15,523 bases of DNA, taken from Comamonadaceae bacterium (lineage in GTDB: Bacteria; Pseudomonadota; Gammaproteobacteria; Burkholderiales; Burkholderiaceae_C). Location: NCBI GenBank assembly GCA_021286965.1, contig JAJTBK010000379.1, positions 1 through 15,523 on the forward strand, read 5' to 3'. Numbering within the stretch: the first letter of the stretch is position 1; each line of letters begins with the position of its first letter. The notes under the pieces were generated by a model, which made no database searches, was not told where the DNA came from, and worked only from the letters and a program-made list of their open reading frames with translations. The position numbers and the translations under genes are program-made. Shown here piece by piece: positions 1 to 6,710 of the stretch.

Positions 1-75
1 CAGCTGCACAACCGCAGCCGCAGCGACACCAACGACACCAACGGCCCGCGCGTCTGGAACGTGCTCAAGTTCTAA
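1..75 (+). CDS. C-terminal end of an unidentified protein (partial; DUF2782-like ending)
   Basis: An open frame enters from the left edge and ends at a TAA (73-75), leaving 24 residues that finish RVWNVLKF. The fragment is polar (Asn, Ser, Asp, Thr) with a hydrophobic/aromatic end. It lies 50 nt upstream of thrB on the same strand and may share its transcript. In several proteobacteria a small secreted DUF2782 protein sits just upstream of thrB and ends in a short Trp-containing strand, which this fragment resembles. That is an analogy from gene order and the last few residues, and the family is not established. A C-terminal outer-membrane beta-strand ending in Phe is an alternative reading. 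Confidence 0.45.
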   Translation, partial: QLHNRSRSDTNDTNGPRVWNVLKF

Positions 76-94
76 CCCACCTTTTTGACCTGCC

Positions 95-116
95 GCGCGC
101 CGCCCCGGCGGCGCGC
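95..116 (+). promoter_or_regulatory. Strong GC-only hairpin in the thrB leader
   Basis: A perfect 10-bp inverted repeat (GCGCGCCGCC at 95-104, GGCGGCGCGC at 107-116) with a two-base spacer lies 9 nt upstream of the thrB start. No T-run follows, so it is not a classical intrinsic terminator. The only Shine-Dalgarno-like bases before thrB (GGCGG) are inside the 3' arm. The stem could therefore restrict ribosome access or mark the end of the upstream gene's mRNA. The role is inferred. Confidence 0.5.
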
Positions 117-125
117 GCCCCTGCC

Positions 126-1088
126 ATGGCCGTTTTCACCACCGTCTCCGAACCAGAAGCCCAGGCGCTGCTCACGCGCCTGTCCCTGGGCCAGCTCACC
201 GGCCTGCGCGGCATCCAGGGCGGCATCGAGAACACCAACTACTTCCTGAGCAGCACCCAGGGCGAGTGGGTACTGACCCTGTTCGAGCGCCTGAGCGCCA
301 CGCAGCTGCCGTTCTACCTGCACCTGATGAAGCACCTGGCGCACCATGGCATCCCCGTGCCCGACCCGCAGGCCGAGGCGCGCAGCGGCGCCATCTTGCA
401 CCAGGCGTGCGGCAAGCCCGCCCCCGTGGTGCAAAAGCTCGCCGGCCACAGCCAGCTCGCGCCCGAGGCCGTGCACTGCGCCGCCGTGGGCGCCATGCTG
501 GCGCAGATGCACCTGGCCGGGCAAAGCTTTGAGCGCAGCCAGCCCAACCTGCGCGCCCTGCCCTGGTGGAACGAAACCGCGCCGCTGGTACTGCCCTACC
601 TCGACGAGGAACAGGCCGCGCTGCTGCGCGCCGAGCTGGCGTACCAGAACCACATCGCCAGCAGCAGCGCCTACGCCGCCTTGCCGCGCGGCCCGATCCA
701 CGCCGACCTGTTCCGCGACAACGTCATGTTCGACGGCACGCAGCTGACCGGCTTCTTCGATTTTTACTTCGCCGGCATCGACCACTGGCTGTTCGACCTG
801 GCCGTGTGCCTGAACGACTGGTGCATAGACCTGCCCAGCGGCGCGCACGACAGCGCCCGCGCCCAGGCGCTGCTCGCCGCCTACCAGGCGGTGCGCCCGC
901 TGACGCCGGCCGAGCGCGAGCTGCTGCCCGCGCTGGCGCGCGCCGGCGCGCTGCGCTTTTGGATCTCGCGCCTGTGGGACTTCTACCTGCCGCGCGAAGC
1001 CGCGCTGCTGCAGCCGCACGACCCCGGGCACTTTGAACGCGTGCTGCGCCAGCGCGTGGCCCACCCACTGCGACTGGACACACTATGA
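126..1088 (+). CDS. thrB: Homoserine kinase (ThrB, APH/choline-kinase fold)
   Basis: This cytoplasmic enzyme phosphorylates L-homoserine to O-phospho-L-homoserine with ATP, the step before threonine synthase. The 320-aa length and the whole chain match the aminoglycoside-phosphotransferase-fold type of ThrB found in Pseudomonas and Burkholderiales, not the GHMP-type enzyme of E. coli. Visible features are an N-terminal lobe with GGIENTNYF (32-40) and WVLTLFE (48-54). The catalytic loop is HADLFRDN (192-199) with Asp194 and Asn199, and a metal-binding Asp212 lies in GFFDFYFAG. The conserved stretch LFDLAVCLNDWC follows at 222-233. The ATG at 126 gives the usual N-terminus MAVFTTVS, but no good Shine-Dalgarno precedes it, only a GC hairpin. 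The stop overlaps the next gene's start (ATGA), implying translational coupling with the membrane protein. Function is confident by family; regulation is unknown. Confidence 0.95.
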   Translation: MAVFTTVSEPEAQALLTRLSLGQLTGLRGIQGGIENTNYFLSSTQGEWVLTLFERLSATQLPFYLHLMKHLAHHGIPVPDPQAEARSGAILHQACGKPAPVVQKLAGHSQLAPEAVHCAAVGAMLAQMHLAGQSFERSQPNLRALPWWNETAPLVLPYLDEEQAALLRAELAYQNHIASSSAYAALPRGPIHADLFRDNVMFDGTQLTGFFDFYFAGIDHWLFDLAVCLNDWCIDLPSGAHDSARAQALLAAYQAVRPLTPAERELLPALARAGALRFWISRLWDFYLPREAALLQPHDPGHFERVLRQRVAHPLRLDTL

Positions 1089-1858
1089 AGCTACTGCTCG
1101 TGCGCGCCAGCGCCGGGGTGAGATGGGTGCAGCAGGGCGTGCGCACCTTCTGGCGCCAGCCGCTGGCGCTCACCGGGCTGTTCTTCATGGCCATGGCGGC
1201 GATGTCGCTGATCACGCTCATCCCCCTGGTCGGCCCGGCGCTGGCACTGGCGCTGCTGCCGGCGGCGCAGCTGAGCATGATGGTGGCCACGGCCGAAACC
1301 CTGCAAGGCCGCTTTCCGCTGCCGGCGCTGGTGCTGGTGGCCTTTCGCAGCGGCGCCGAGCGGCGCCAGTCCATGCTGGTGCTGGGCGCACTCTACGCCG
1401 GCTGCTTTCTGGCGCTGATCGGGCTGTCGGCCGCCGTCGATGGCGGCCAGTTCGCCCGCGTCTACCTCGGCGGCGAGCCGCTGACGCGCGAGATTGCCGC
1501 CAACGGCGACTTCCAAAGCGCCATGTGGCTGACGCTGCTGCTGTACCTGCCGCTGTCGGCCCTGTTCTGGCACGCACCGGGCCTGGTGCACTGGCACGGC
1601 GTGCCGCCGGTGAAGGCCCTGTTTTTCAGCGCCGTCGCCTGCCTGCGCAACCTCTGGGCCTTCGCCCTGTTCGGCCTGGCGTGGCTGGCGGTGTTCACCG
1701 CCGCCGGCCTGGTGGTGGCCATTGCCACCGGCTTCGTCGCCGTCTTCATGGGCCTGGCGGCGCACGGGCTGATGCTGCTGGGCGCGATGCTGCTGGCGGC
1801 GATGTTCTTCAGCTCCATCGTCTTTACCTTCCGCGACTGCTTTGGCGCGCCGGAATAA
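1085..1858 (+). CDS. BPSS1780-family multi-pass membrane protein
   Basis: This 257-residue inner-membrane protein has about six predicted hydrophobic segments by eye (roughly 28-47, 49-70, 97-117, 147-167, 192-217 and 218-247). The N-terminus is short and basic (MKLLLVRASAGVRWVQQGVR), and a Trp/Arg-containing amphipathic stretch (TFWRQP) precedes the first span. The pattern and the position directly after thrB match the BPSS1780 family of Burkholderiales, which has no assigned biochemical role. It overlaps thrB by four bases (ATGA), so it is probably translated by re-initiation and expressed with thrB. No enzyme motif is visible. A role in amino acid or phosphometabolite export would be speculation. 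The family name comes from recognition and could be checked by a profile search. Confidence 0.75.
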   Translation: MKLLLVRASAGVRWVQQGVRTFWRQPLALTGLFFMAMAAMSLITLIPLVGPALALALLPAAQLSMMVATAETLQGRFPLPALVLVAFRSGAERRQSMLVLGALYAGCFLALIGLSAAVDGGQFARVYLGGEPLTREIAANGDFQSAMWLTLLLYLPLSALFWHAPGLVHWHGVPPVKALFFSAVACLRNLWAFALFGLAWLAVFTAAGLVVAIATGFVAVFMGLAAHGLMLLGAMLLAAMFFSSIVFTFRDCFGAPE

Positions 1859-1876
1859 ACCCACGCAGCGCACGCC

Positions 1877-2200
1877 ATGACAGCCGACGGCTCGGACGAG
1901 AACCAGATCCTGGTGCCACCTTCCTTCGTGGCCCTGTACAGCAGCCCCCAGGGGCGCCTGCAATGCCGCCCCGATGCGCTGCGCGCACGCTACGAGCTGT
2001 GCGAGGACCTGGCCAGCGCCCTCGTCGAGCAGGCGCAGCAGCTCTACCACGGCCCCTGCCCGAGCGAACCGCAGGTGCTGCTGTCGCTGCACCAGGCCCT
2101 GGCCGCGCCCGAGGCCGGGCTCACGCCCGCCGAGGCCCGATGGTGCATACAGCGCCTGGCCGAGCTGCTGGCCTGGCCCTGCCCGCTGCTGGGCGCATAA
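1877..2200 (+). CDS. Small hypothetical protein, third gene of the thrB cluster
   Basis: A 107-aa soluble protein begins 18 nt after the membrane-protein stop, on the same strand, so it is probably the last gene of the thrB transcript. It has no signal peptide or membrane segment. The sequence looks largely helical and acidic: an N-terminal IxVPxSFVALY-like segment (LVPPSFVALYSSP, 12-24), a central RYELCEDLASALVEQAQQL helix (37-55), and a C-terminal WCIQRLAELLAWP helix (88-100). I do not recognise a functional domain. Similar short proteins in Comamonadaceae have been labelled loosely as ATPase/chaperone-like, but no Walker motif is present, so I assign no function. Coding is supported by the close operon spacing, the continuous frame and protein-like composition. 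Its TAA ends 3 nt before the convergent uvrD stop. Confidence 0.75.
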   Translation: MTADGSDENQILVPPSFVALYSSPQGRLQCRPDALRARYELCEDLASALVEQAQQLYHGPCPSEPQVLLSLHQALAAPEAGLTPAEARWCIQRLAELLAWPCPLLGA

Positions 2201-2203
2201 GCA

Positions 2204-4555
2204 TCAATCCACCGGCGTGAGCTTGGCCACCGCCAGCGCCAGCCACTTGCAGCCGTGGCGTGGGAAGTTGATGTAGGCACGGGCGTCGGCACCAGCGCCT
2301 TCGAGCGCCAGCACGGCGCCTTCGCCAAACTTGGTGTGAAACACCTTCTGCCCCACGCGCAGGCCCGCCACAGTGCGCGCATTGCTGCCGGGCATGGGCG
2401 CCGGGGCCGTACTTTTAGAGCCAAATTGGCCTGAAGCGCCCGCCCAGTAAGCGCCAGGAGCTCTCGTATTCATAGCGCCTGCGGCTCCCGATCCCGCCGC
2501 CGGGCGCGCTGGCGAGAGGCGCTTGAGGCATTCCTCGGGGAGCTCGTCCAAAAAGCGGCTCGCCAGGTTGTAGCGCGTCTGGCCGTGCAGCAGCCGCGTT
2601 TGCGCGTGGCTCAGGTACAGGCGCTGGCGCGCACGGGTGATGGCGACGTACATCAGGCGGCGCTCTTCCTCCATGCCCTGTTTGTCGCTGGCGGCGTTGG
2701 CGTGCGGGAACAGCTCTTCTTCCAGCCCGCCGATGAACACGGCGTCAAATTCCAGCCCCTTGCTGGCGTGCACGGTCATGAGCTGCACCGCATCCTGCCC
2801 GGCCTGGGCCTGGTTGTCGCCCGCCTCCAGCGCGGCGTGGGTGAGAAAGGCCACCAGCGGCGACTGCGTCTCGCCGGTGTCGGCGTCGATCGGCGGCATC
2901 TGCAGCGGCTGATCGAGGTCCAGGCCCTGGCTGGCCGGGCTTTGCGTCAGCGCCACGGCGTCGCGGCCAAAGCCTTCCTGGGTGACGAAGCTCTCGGCGG
3001 CGTTGACCAGTTCCTGCAAGTTCTCGATGCGGTCCTGGCCCTCTTTCTCGCTGCGGTAGTGCGCCAGCAGGCCGCTCGCTTGCAGCATGTGCTCGATGAT
3101 CTGGCGCAGGCTCTGGCCCTCGGCCGCCTCGCGCAGCAGCTGCAACAGCGCCACGAAGGCGCTGAGCTTGGCGCCCGCCGCCCCCGGCACGCTGGCGACG
3201 GCGTCGTGCAGCGTGCAGCCCTGGGCGCGGGCCTGGTCCTGCAGCACTTCGAGCGAGCGCGCGCCAATGCCGCGCGCCGGGAAGTTGGCCACGCGCAAAA
3301 AGCTGTTGTCGTCCTGCGGGTTCTCGATCAGGCGCAGGTAGGCCAGGGCGTGCTTGATCTCGGCGCGCTCAAAAAAGCGCAGGCCGCCATAGACGCGGTA
3401 GGGCAGGCCGGCGTTGAAGAGCTGGCTCTCGATGACGCGGCTTTGCGCGTTGCTGCGGTAGAGGATGGCGACCTCGCGCCGCGCCAGCCCCTCCTGGCGC
3501 GTGAGCTGGGTGATTTCCTCGACCATCCAGCGCGCCTCGTCGATGTCGCTGGCAGCCTCGAACACGCGCACCGGCTCGCCCGCGCCCTGGCTGGTGCGCA
3601 GGTTTTTGCCCAGGCGGCCCTGGTTGTGGCTGATGAGCTGGTTGGCGCAGTCCAGGATGTGGCTGTGGCTGCGGTAGTTTTCTTCGAGCTTGATGGTCTG
3701 GCGCACGCCGAATTCACGCACGAAGTCCTGCATATTGCCCACACGCGCACCGCGAAAGGCGTAGATGCTCTGGTCATCGTCGCCCACGGCCATGACGCTG
3801 CCCTGCGCCTGCAGGTGCCCGCCCTCCTCGTCGCCCGCGAGCTGCTTGAGCCACAGGTACTGCAGGCGGTTGGTGTCCTGGAACTCATCGACCAGGATGT
3901 GGCGAAAGCGCCGCTGGTAGTGCACGCGCAGCGGGTCGTTGTCGCGCAGCAGCTCGTAGGAGCGCAGCATCAGCTCGCCAAAATCGACCACGCCCTCGCG
4001 CTGGCACTGCTGCTCGTAGAGCTGGTAAATCTCCACCTTCTTGCGCCCCTCCTCATCGTGGCTGGGCACGTTGCGCGGGCGCAGTCCCTCTTCCTTGCAG
4101 TTGGCAATGAAATACTGCAGCTGCTTGGGCGGAAAGCGCTGCTCATCGACGTTGTGCTCCTTGCACAGGCGCTTGAGGGCCGAGAGCTGGTCTTGCGTGT
4201 CAAGGATCTGAAACGTCTGCGCCAGCCCCGCCGCCTGGTGGTGCGCACGCAAAAGCCGGTTGCACAGGCCGTGGAAGGTGCCGATCCACATGCTGCGCAC
4301 ATTCACCGGCAGCATGGCCGCCAGGCGCGCCTGCATTTCCTTGGCCGCCTTGTTGGTGAAGGTGACAGCCAAAATGCCGCCGGGCGTGGCCAGGCCCTGC
4401 TGCAGCAGCCAGGCAATGCGCGTGGTCAGCACCCGGGTTTTGCCCGAGCCGGCCCCAGCCAGAATGAGGGCATGGCCTGCAGGCAGGGTGACGGCGGCGA
4501 GCTGCTCGGCGTTCAGGCCCGCGAGCAGGGGGGAAGAAGAAGCGTGGGAATGCAT
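2204..4555 (-). CDS. uvrD: UvrD/PcrA-type ATP-dependent DNA helicase (superfamily 1A)
   Basis: This 783-aa 3'-5' DNA helicase is expected to act in nucleotide excision repair, mismatch repair and removal of RecA or stalled polymerases. All SF1A motifs are in order: Walker A GAGSGKT (34-40), TFTNKAAKEM (65-74), VDEFQDT (222-228), GDDDQSIYAFRGA (258-270), EENYRS (291-296), LMTVHASKGLEFDAVF (592-607) and ERRLMYVAITRARQRLYL (631-648). The C-terminus (about 732-783, RVGQKVFHTKFGEGAVLAL onward) matches the Tudor-like UvrD/PcrA tail that contacts RNA polymerase. It is joined by a low-complexity Ala/Gly/Pro linker (about 681-730). I chose ATG 4555 because family similarity begins there. The frame stays open for another 391 codons upstream, but that stretch is antisense to guaC and not helicase-like. 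No Shine-Dalgarno precedes this ATG, and a TACAAT box ends 6 nt before it. Rep is excluded by the C-terminal domain; UvrD versus PcrA naming is convention. Confidence 0.95.
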   Translation of the reverse strand: MHSHASSSPLLAGLNAEQLAAVTLPAGHALILAGAGSGKTRVLTTRIAWLLQQGLATPGGILAVTFTNKAAKEMQARLAAMLPVNVRSMWIGTFHGLCNRLLRAHHQAAGLAQTFQILDTQDQLSALKRLCKEHNVDEQRFPPKQLQYFIANCKEEGLRPRNVPSHDEEGRKKVEIYQLYEQQCQREGVVDFGELMLRSYELLRDNDPLRVHYQRRFRHILVDEFQDTNRLQYLWLKQLAGDEEGGHLQAQGSVMAVGDDDQSIYAFRGARVGNMQDFVREFGVRQTIKLEENYRSHSHILDCANQLISHNQGRLGKNLRTSQGAGEPVRVFEAASDIDEARWMVEEITQLTRQEGLARREVAILYRSNAQSRVIESQLFNAGLPYRVYGGLRFFERAEIKHALAYLRLIENPQDDNSFLRVANFPARGIGARSLEVLQDQARAQGCTLHDAVASVPGAAGAKLSAFVALLQLLREAAEGQSLRQIIEHMLQASGLLAHYRSEKEGQDRIENLQELVNAAESFVTQEGFGRDAVALTQSPASQGLDLDQPLQMPPIDADTGETQSPLVAFLTHAALEAGDNQAQAGQDAVQLMTVHASKGLEFDAVFIGGLEEELFPHANAASDKQGMEEERRLMYVAITRARQRLYLSHAQTRLLHGQTRYNLASRFLDELPEECLKRLSPARPAAGSGAAGAMNTRAPGAYWAGASGQFGSKSTAPAPMPGSNARTVAGLRVGQKVFHTKFGEGAVLALEGAGADARAYINFPRHGCKWLALAVAKLTPVD

Positions 4556-4560
4556 CGGCC

Positions 4561-4597
4561 GATTGTAAAAACCCTGCCCCGGCAAGCCGGTACAATC
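4561..4597. promoter_or_regulatory. Facing TACAAT boxes: candidate divergent uvrD/guaC promoter
   Basis: GATTGTA (4561-4567) and TACAATC (4591-4597) form a perfect 7-bp inverted repeat. Each arm therefore carries a near-consensus -10 box: TACAAT on the plus strand (4591-4596) towards guaC, and on the minus strand (4567-4562) towards uvrD. A second perfect inverted repeat, CCGGC-aa-GCCGG (4579-4590), is nested between them. I find no good -35 box at 16-18 bp for either direction. Promoter function is therefore inferred from the -10 boxes and position, and an activator or alternative use of the palindrome is possible. Confidence 0.45.
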
Positions 4598-4601
4598 AAG
4601 C

Positions 4602-4635
4602 ACCGGGCCCAAGTTTCTTGATGCCCGGTTTTTTT
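4602..4635 (+). terminator. Intrinsic-terminator-like hairpin in the guaC leader
   Basis: ACCGGGC (4602-4608) pairs perfectly with GCCCGGT (4623-4629), followed by an unbroken run of T from 4629 to 4635. Inside the loop, CAAG (4610-4613) can pair with CTTG (4617-4620), extending the hairpin. It is oriented to stop plus-strand transcription, only a few bases after the expected start from the TACAAT at 4591 and 128 nt before the guaC ATG. It may be an attenuator, a block to antisense read-through from uvrD, or a 5' stabiliser. The structure is seen; the role is inferred. Confidence 0.6.
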
Positions 4636-4762
4636 GTGCCTGCGCACACGCAGGGTTCGGCACCGGCTGCCACGCCGCTGCCCACAAAGCCGGTTTCAAG
4701 CCAAGCGCCCCACGCCCGCGCCATCCGGTGCGGACGACCTTTTCAAAGGAGCTTGGAACCTC

Positions 4763-5740
4763 ATGGAAATCTTCGACTACGACAACATCCTGCTGCTGCC
4801 GCGCAAGTGCCGCGTGCAAAGCAGCGCCGAGTGCGACGCCAGCGTGGAGCTGGGCGGGCGCCGCTTCAAGCTGCCCGCCGTGCCCGCCAACATGAAGACG
4901 GTGGTGGATGAAAAAATCTGCACCTGGCTGGCGCAAAACGGCTACTTCTACGTCATGCACCGCTTCGACCTGGACAACCTGCAGTTCGTGCGCGATATGC
5001 ACGCCAAGGGTTGCTACGCCTCGATCTCGCTGGGCGTGAAGGCGCCCGATTACGCCACCGTCGATCGCTTCGTCGCCGAGGGCCTGACGCCCGAGTACGT
5101 CACCATCGACATCGCCCACGGCCATGCCGACAGCGTCAAGGAGATGATCCAGTACCTCAAGGCCCACCTGCCCGGCGCCTTCGTCATTGCCGGCAACGTC
5201 GGCACGCCCGAGGCCGTGATCGACCTGGAGAACTGGGGCGCCGACGCCACCAAGGTCGGCATCGGCCCGGGCAAGGTCTGCATCACCAAGCTCAAGACCG
5301 GCTTCGGCACCGGCGGCTGGCAGTTGTCGGCCGTGAAATGGTGCGCGCGCGTGGCGACCAAGCCCATCATCGCCGACGGCGGCATCCGAAGCCACGGCGA
5401 CATCGCCAAGAGCATCCGCTTTGGCGCCACCATGGTGATGGTGGGCTCGCTGTTTGCCGGCCACGAGGAATCGCCCGGCAAGACCGTGGAGGTGGACGGC
5501 GAGCTGTTCAAGGAGTACTACGGCTCGGCCAGCGACTTCAACAAGGGCGAGTACAAGCACGTCGAGGGCAAGCGCATTCTGGAGCCCGTCAAGGGCAAGC
5601 TGGCCGAAACCCTGATCGAGATGGAGCAGGACGTGCAAAGCTCCATCAGCTACGCCGGCGGCAAAAAGCTGCTGGATATCCGCAAGGTGAACTACGTCAT
5701 CCTCGGCGGCGACAACGCCGGCGAGCACCTGCTGATGTAA
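4763..5740 (+). CDS. guaC: GMP reductase (GuaC)
   Basis: This enzyme reduces GMP to IMP with NADPH and releases ammonia, returning guanine nucleotides to the purine pool. It is a 325-aa cytoplasmic TIM-barrel of the IMPDH/GMPR family without CBS domains. The signature loop [20 protein letters not shown] (166-185) carries the catalytic Cys173. The phosphate-binding segment [21 protein letters not shown] and [14 protein letters not shown] follow as in the family. Length and loop wording match the shorter GuaC class well known from Firmicutes (about 325 aa) better than the 347-aa E. coli enzyme. The absence of CBS domains and the short length exclude GuaB. The ATG at 4763 has AAGGAG at 4746-4751, 11 nt upstream. 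The gene follows a 128-nt leader containing a terminator-like hairpin, so expression may be controlled by attenuation. It converges on the hydrolase gene with 15 nt between stops. Confidence 0.95.
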   Translation: MEIFDYDNILLLPRKCRVQSSAECDASVELGGRRFKLPAVPANMKTVVDEKICTWLAQNGYFYVMHRFDLDNLQFVRDMHAKGCYASISLGVKAPDYATVDRFVAEGLTPEYVTIDIAHGHADSVKEMIQYLKAHLPGAFVIAGNVGTPEAVIDLENWGADATKVGIGPGKVCITKLKTGFGTGGWQLSAVKWCARVATKPIIADGGIRSHGDIAKSIRFGATMVMVGSLFAGHEESPGKTVEVDGELFKEYYGSASDFNKGEYKHVEGKRILEPVKGKLAETLIEMEQDVQSSISYAGGKKLLDIRKVNYVILGGDNAGEHLLM

Positions 5741-5755
5741 AGCCCCAGGCCCGTG

Positions 5756-6637
5756 CTACAGGCGCAGCAGGTTCTGCGCCATGTGGTGCAGGTCGTGGCC
5801 GGGCTGGGCCAGCGCGTCGAGCATGGCGTAGTGGTTCAGCCCCGGCAGCACCTGGCAGCGCGGCACGGCGTGCGAGTGCCAGCGCGCCTCGATCAGGCGG
5901 CACTGGCGCTGGTATTCCTCGCTCTCCTCGCCGCCGACCACGGCGTGCAAAATACCCTCGGTCGGCGCCGACAGCAGGGCCGGGCTAAAGCGCTCGACCT
6001 GGTCGTCGGTCAGCTGCAGCACGGCCTGCAAAAACGGCGTGTGCATGAGCGGCGTCAGGTCGTGCAGCCCCGAAATGGAAAGCGCATTGCGCACCAGCGT
6101 CTCGGGCAAATCGCCCGCGCCCATCAGCGGCCAGGCGCTGGTCAGCAGCAGCGCCGCCAGGTGCCCACCAGCGCCGTGGCCGACGGCCGTAATGCGTGCC
6201 CGATCCCCGCCATGGGCGCCAATGTGGCGCCAGACCCAGGCCAGTGCCGCCTCCACCTGGCGCGCAATCTGCGCAATCGTGATGCCATGCCCGGCGGCGC
6301 CCGGGCACAGGCCATAGTTGGGCAGCACGACGCAAAAACCGGCGCGAACGAAAGGTGCGGCCAAAAAGGAATAGTCCGACTTGTCGCCCCCGCTCCAGCC
6401 CCCGCCATGCAGGAACACCAGCACCGGCACCTCGGCCTGCTGCTGGTCGCCGGGGAACACGTCCAAACGCTCGCTCGCCTGGTTGCCATAGGCCATGTCG
6501 AGCACCCCAGGCAACGCCTGGCGCGCCAGCGCCGAGGCCGCCAGCCAGCGCTGCAGGTACTGCCGGTACTCCGGCACCTGGGCACGGTGGTTGTACATGC
6601 GCCCGAGCCAGGCCGGGTCGAAAGACTGCGTTTCCAT
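5756..6637 (-). CDS. Alpha/beta hydrolase, esterase/kynurenine-formamidase-like, nucleophile Ser replaced by Gly
   Basis: A 293-aa cytoplasmic alpha/beta-hydrolase-fold protein with no signal peptide. Visible landmarks are the oxyanion-hole motif HGGGW (77-81), the nucleophile-elbow region AVGHGAGGHLAALLL (151-165), an acidic segment VVGGEESEE (233-241), and the putative catalytic histidine His269 in GLNHYAMLDAL. The HGGGW plus GHxAGGHLAA wording is that of small carboxylesterases and kynurenine formamidases, which hydrolyse esters or N-formylkynurenine. The elbow should read GHSAG but reads GHGAG: codon 155 (6175-6173) is GGC where AGC is expected. With no serine at that place the protein should lack normal hydrolase activity, unless the base is an error. 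ATG 6637 has AAGGAG 6 nt upstream; longer in-frame starts run into the divergent neighbour. It is divergent from the oxidoreductase gene, suggesting a shared control region. The substrate is unknown. Confidence 0.85.
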   Translation of the reverse strand: METQSFDPAWLGRMYNHRAQVPEYRQYLQRWLAASALARQALPGVLDMAYGNQASERLDVFPGDQQQAEVPVLVFLHGGGWSGGDKSDYSFLAAPFVRAGFCVVLPNYGLCPGAAGHGITIAQIARQVEAALAWVWRHIGAHGGDRARITAVGHGAGGHLAALLLTSAWPLMGAGDLPETLVRNALSISGLHDLTPLMHTPFLQAVLQLTDDQVERFSPALLSAPTEGILHAVVGGEESEEYQRQCRLIEARWHSHAVPRCQVLPGLNHYAMLDALAQPGHDLHHMAQNLLRL

Positions 6638-6710
6638 GCCAAACTCCTTGGAAGCTGTGGATGAACCTGTGGCCCCTGTTTGTACTGACCCTGCTCCGGC
6701 AACCGCACCC

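Noticed and set aside
2585..4621. A 678-codon open frame on the plus strand across uvrD
   Set aside because: It is the mirror of a GC-rich helicase gene whose SF1 motifs are all intact. The composition (Ala, Val, Leu, Gln, His) is typical of antisense frames.
4636..4762. Known purine or guanidine-type riboswitch in the guaC leader
   Set aside because: I could not match the leader to a known riboswitch consensus by eye. Only the hairpin and terminator are supportable.
4556..5728. In-frame open extension of the uvrD reading frame for 391 codons upstream of the ATG at 4555
   Set aside because: It is antisense to guaC, a clear gene. Its translation is low-complexity Val/Ala/Gly/His without helicase similarity, and helicase homology starts at 4555.
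6636..6710. Upstream ATG at 6636 as the start of the oxidoreductase
   Set aside because: The added 25 residues are unlike the family's N-terminus and would overlap the divergent hydrolase start. ATG 6711 gives the normal Rossmann position.
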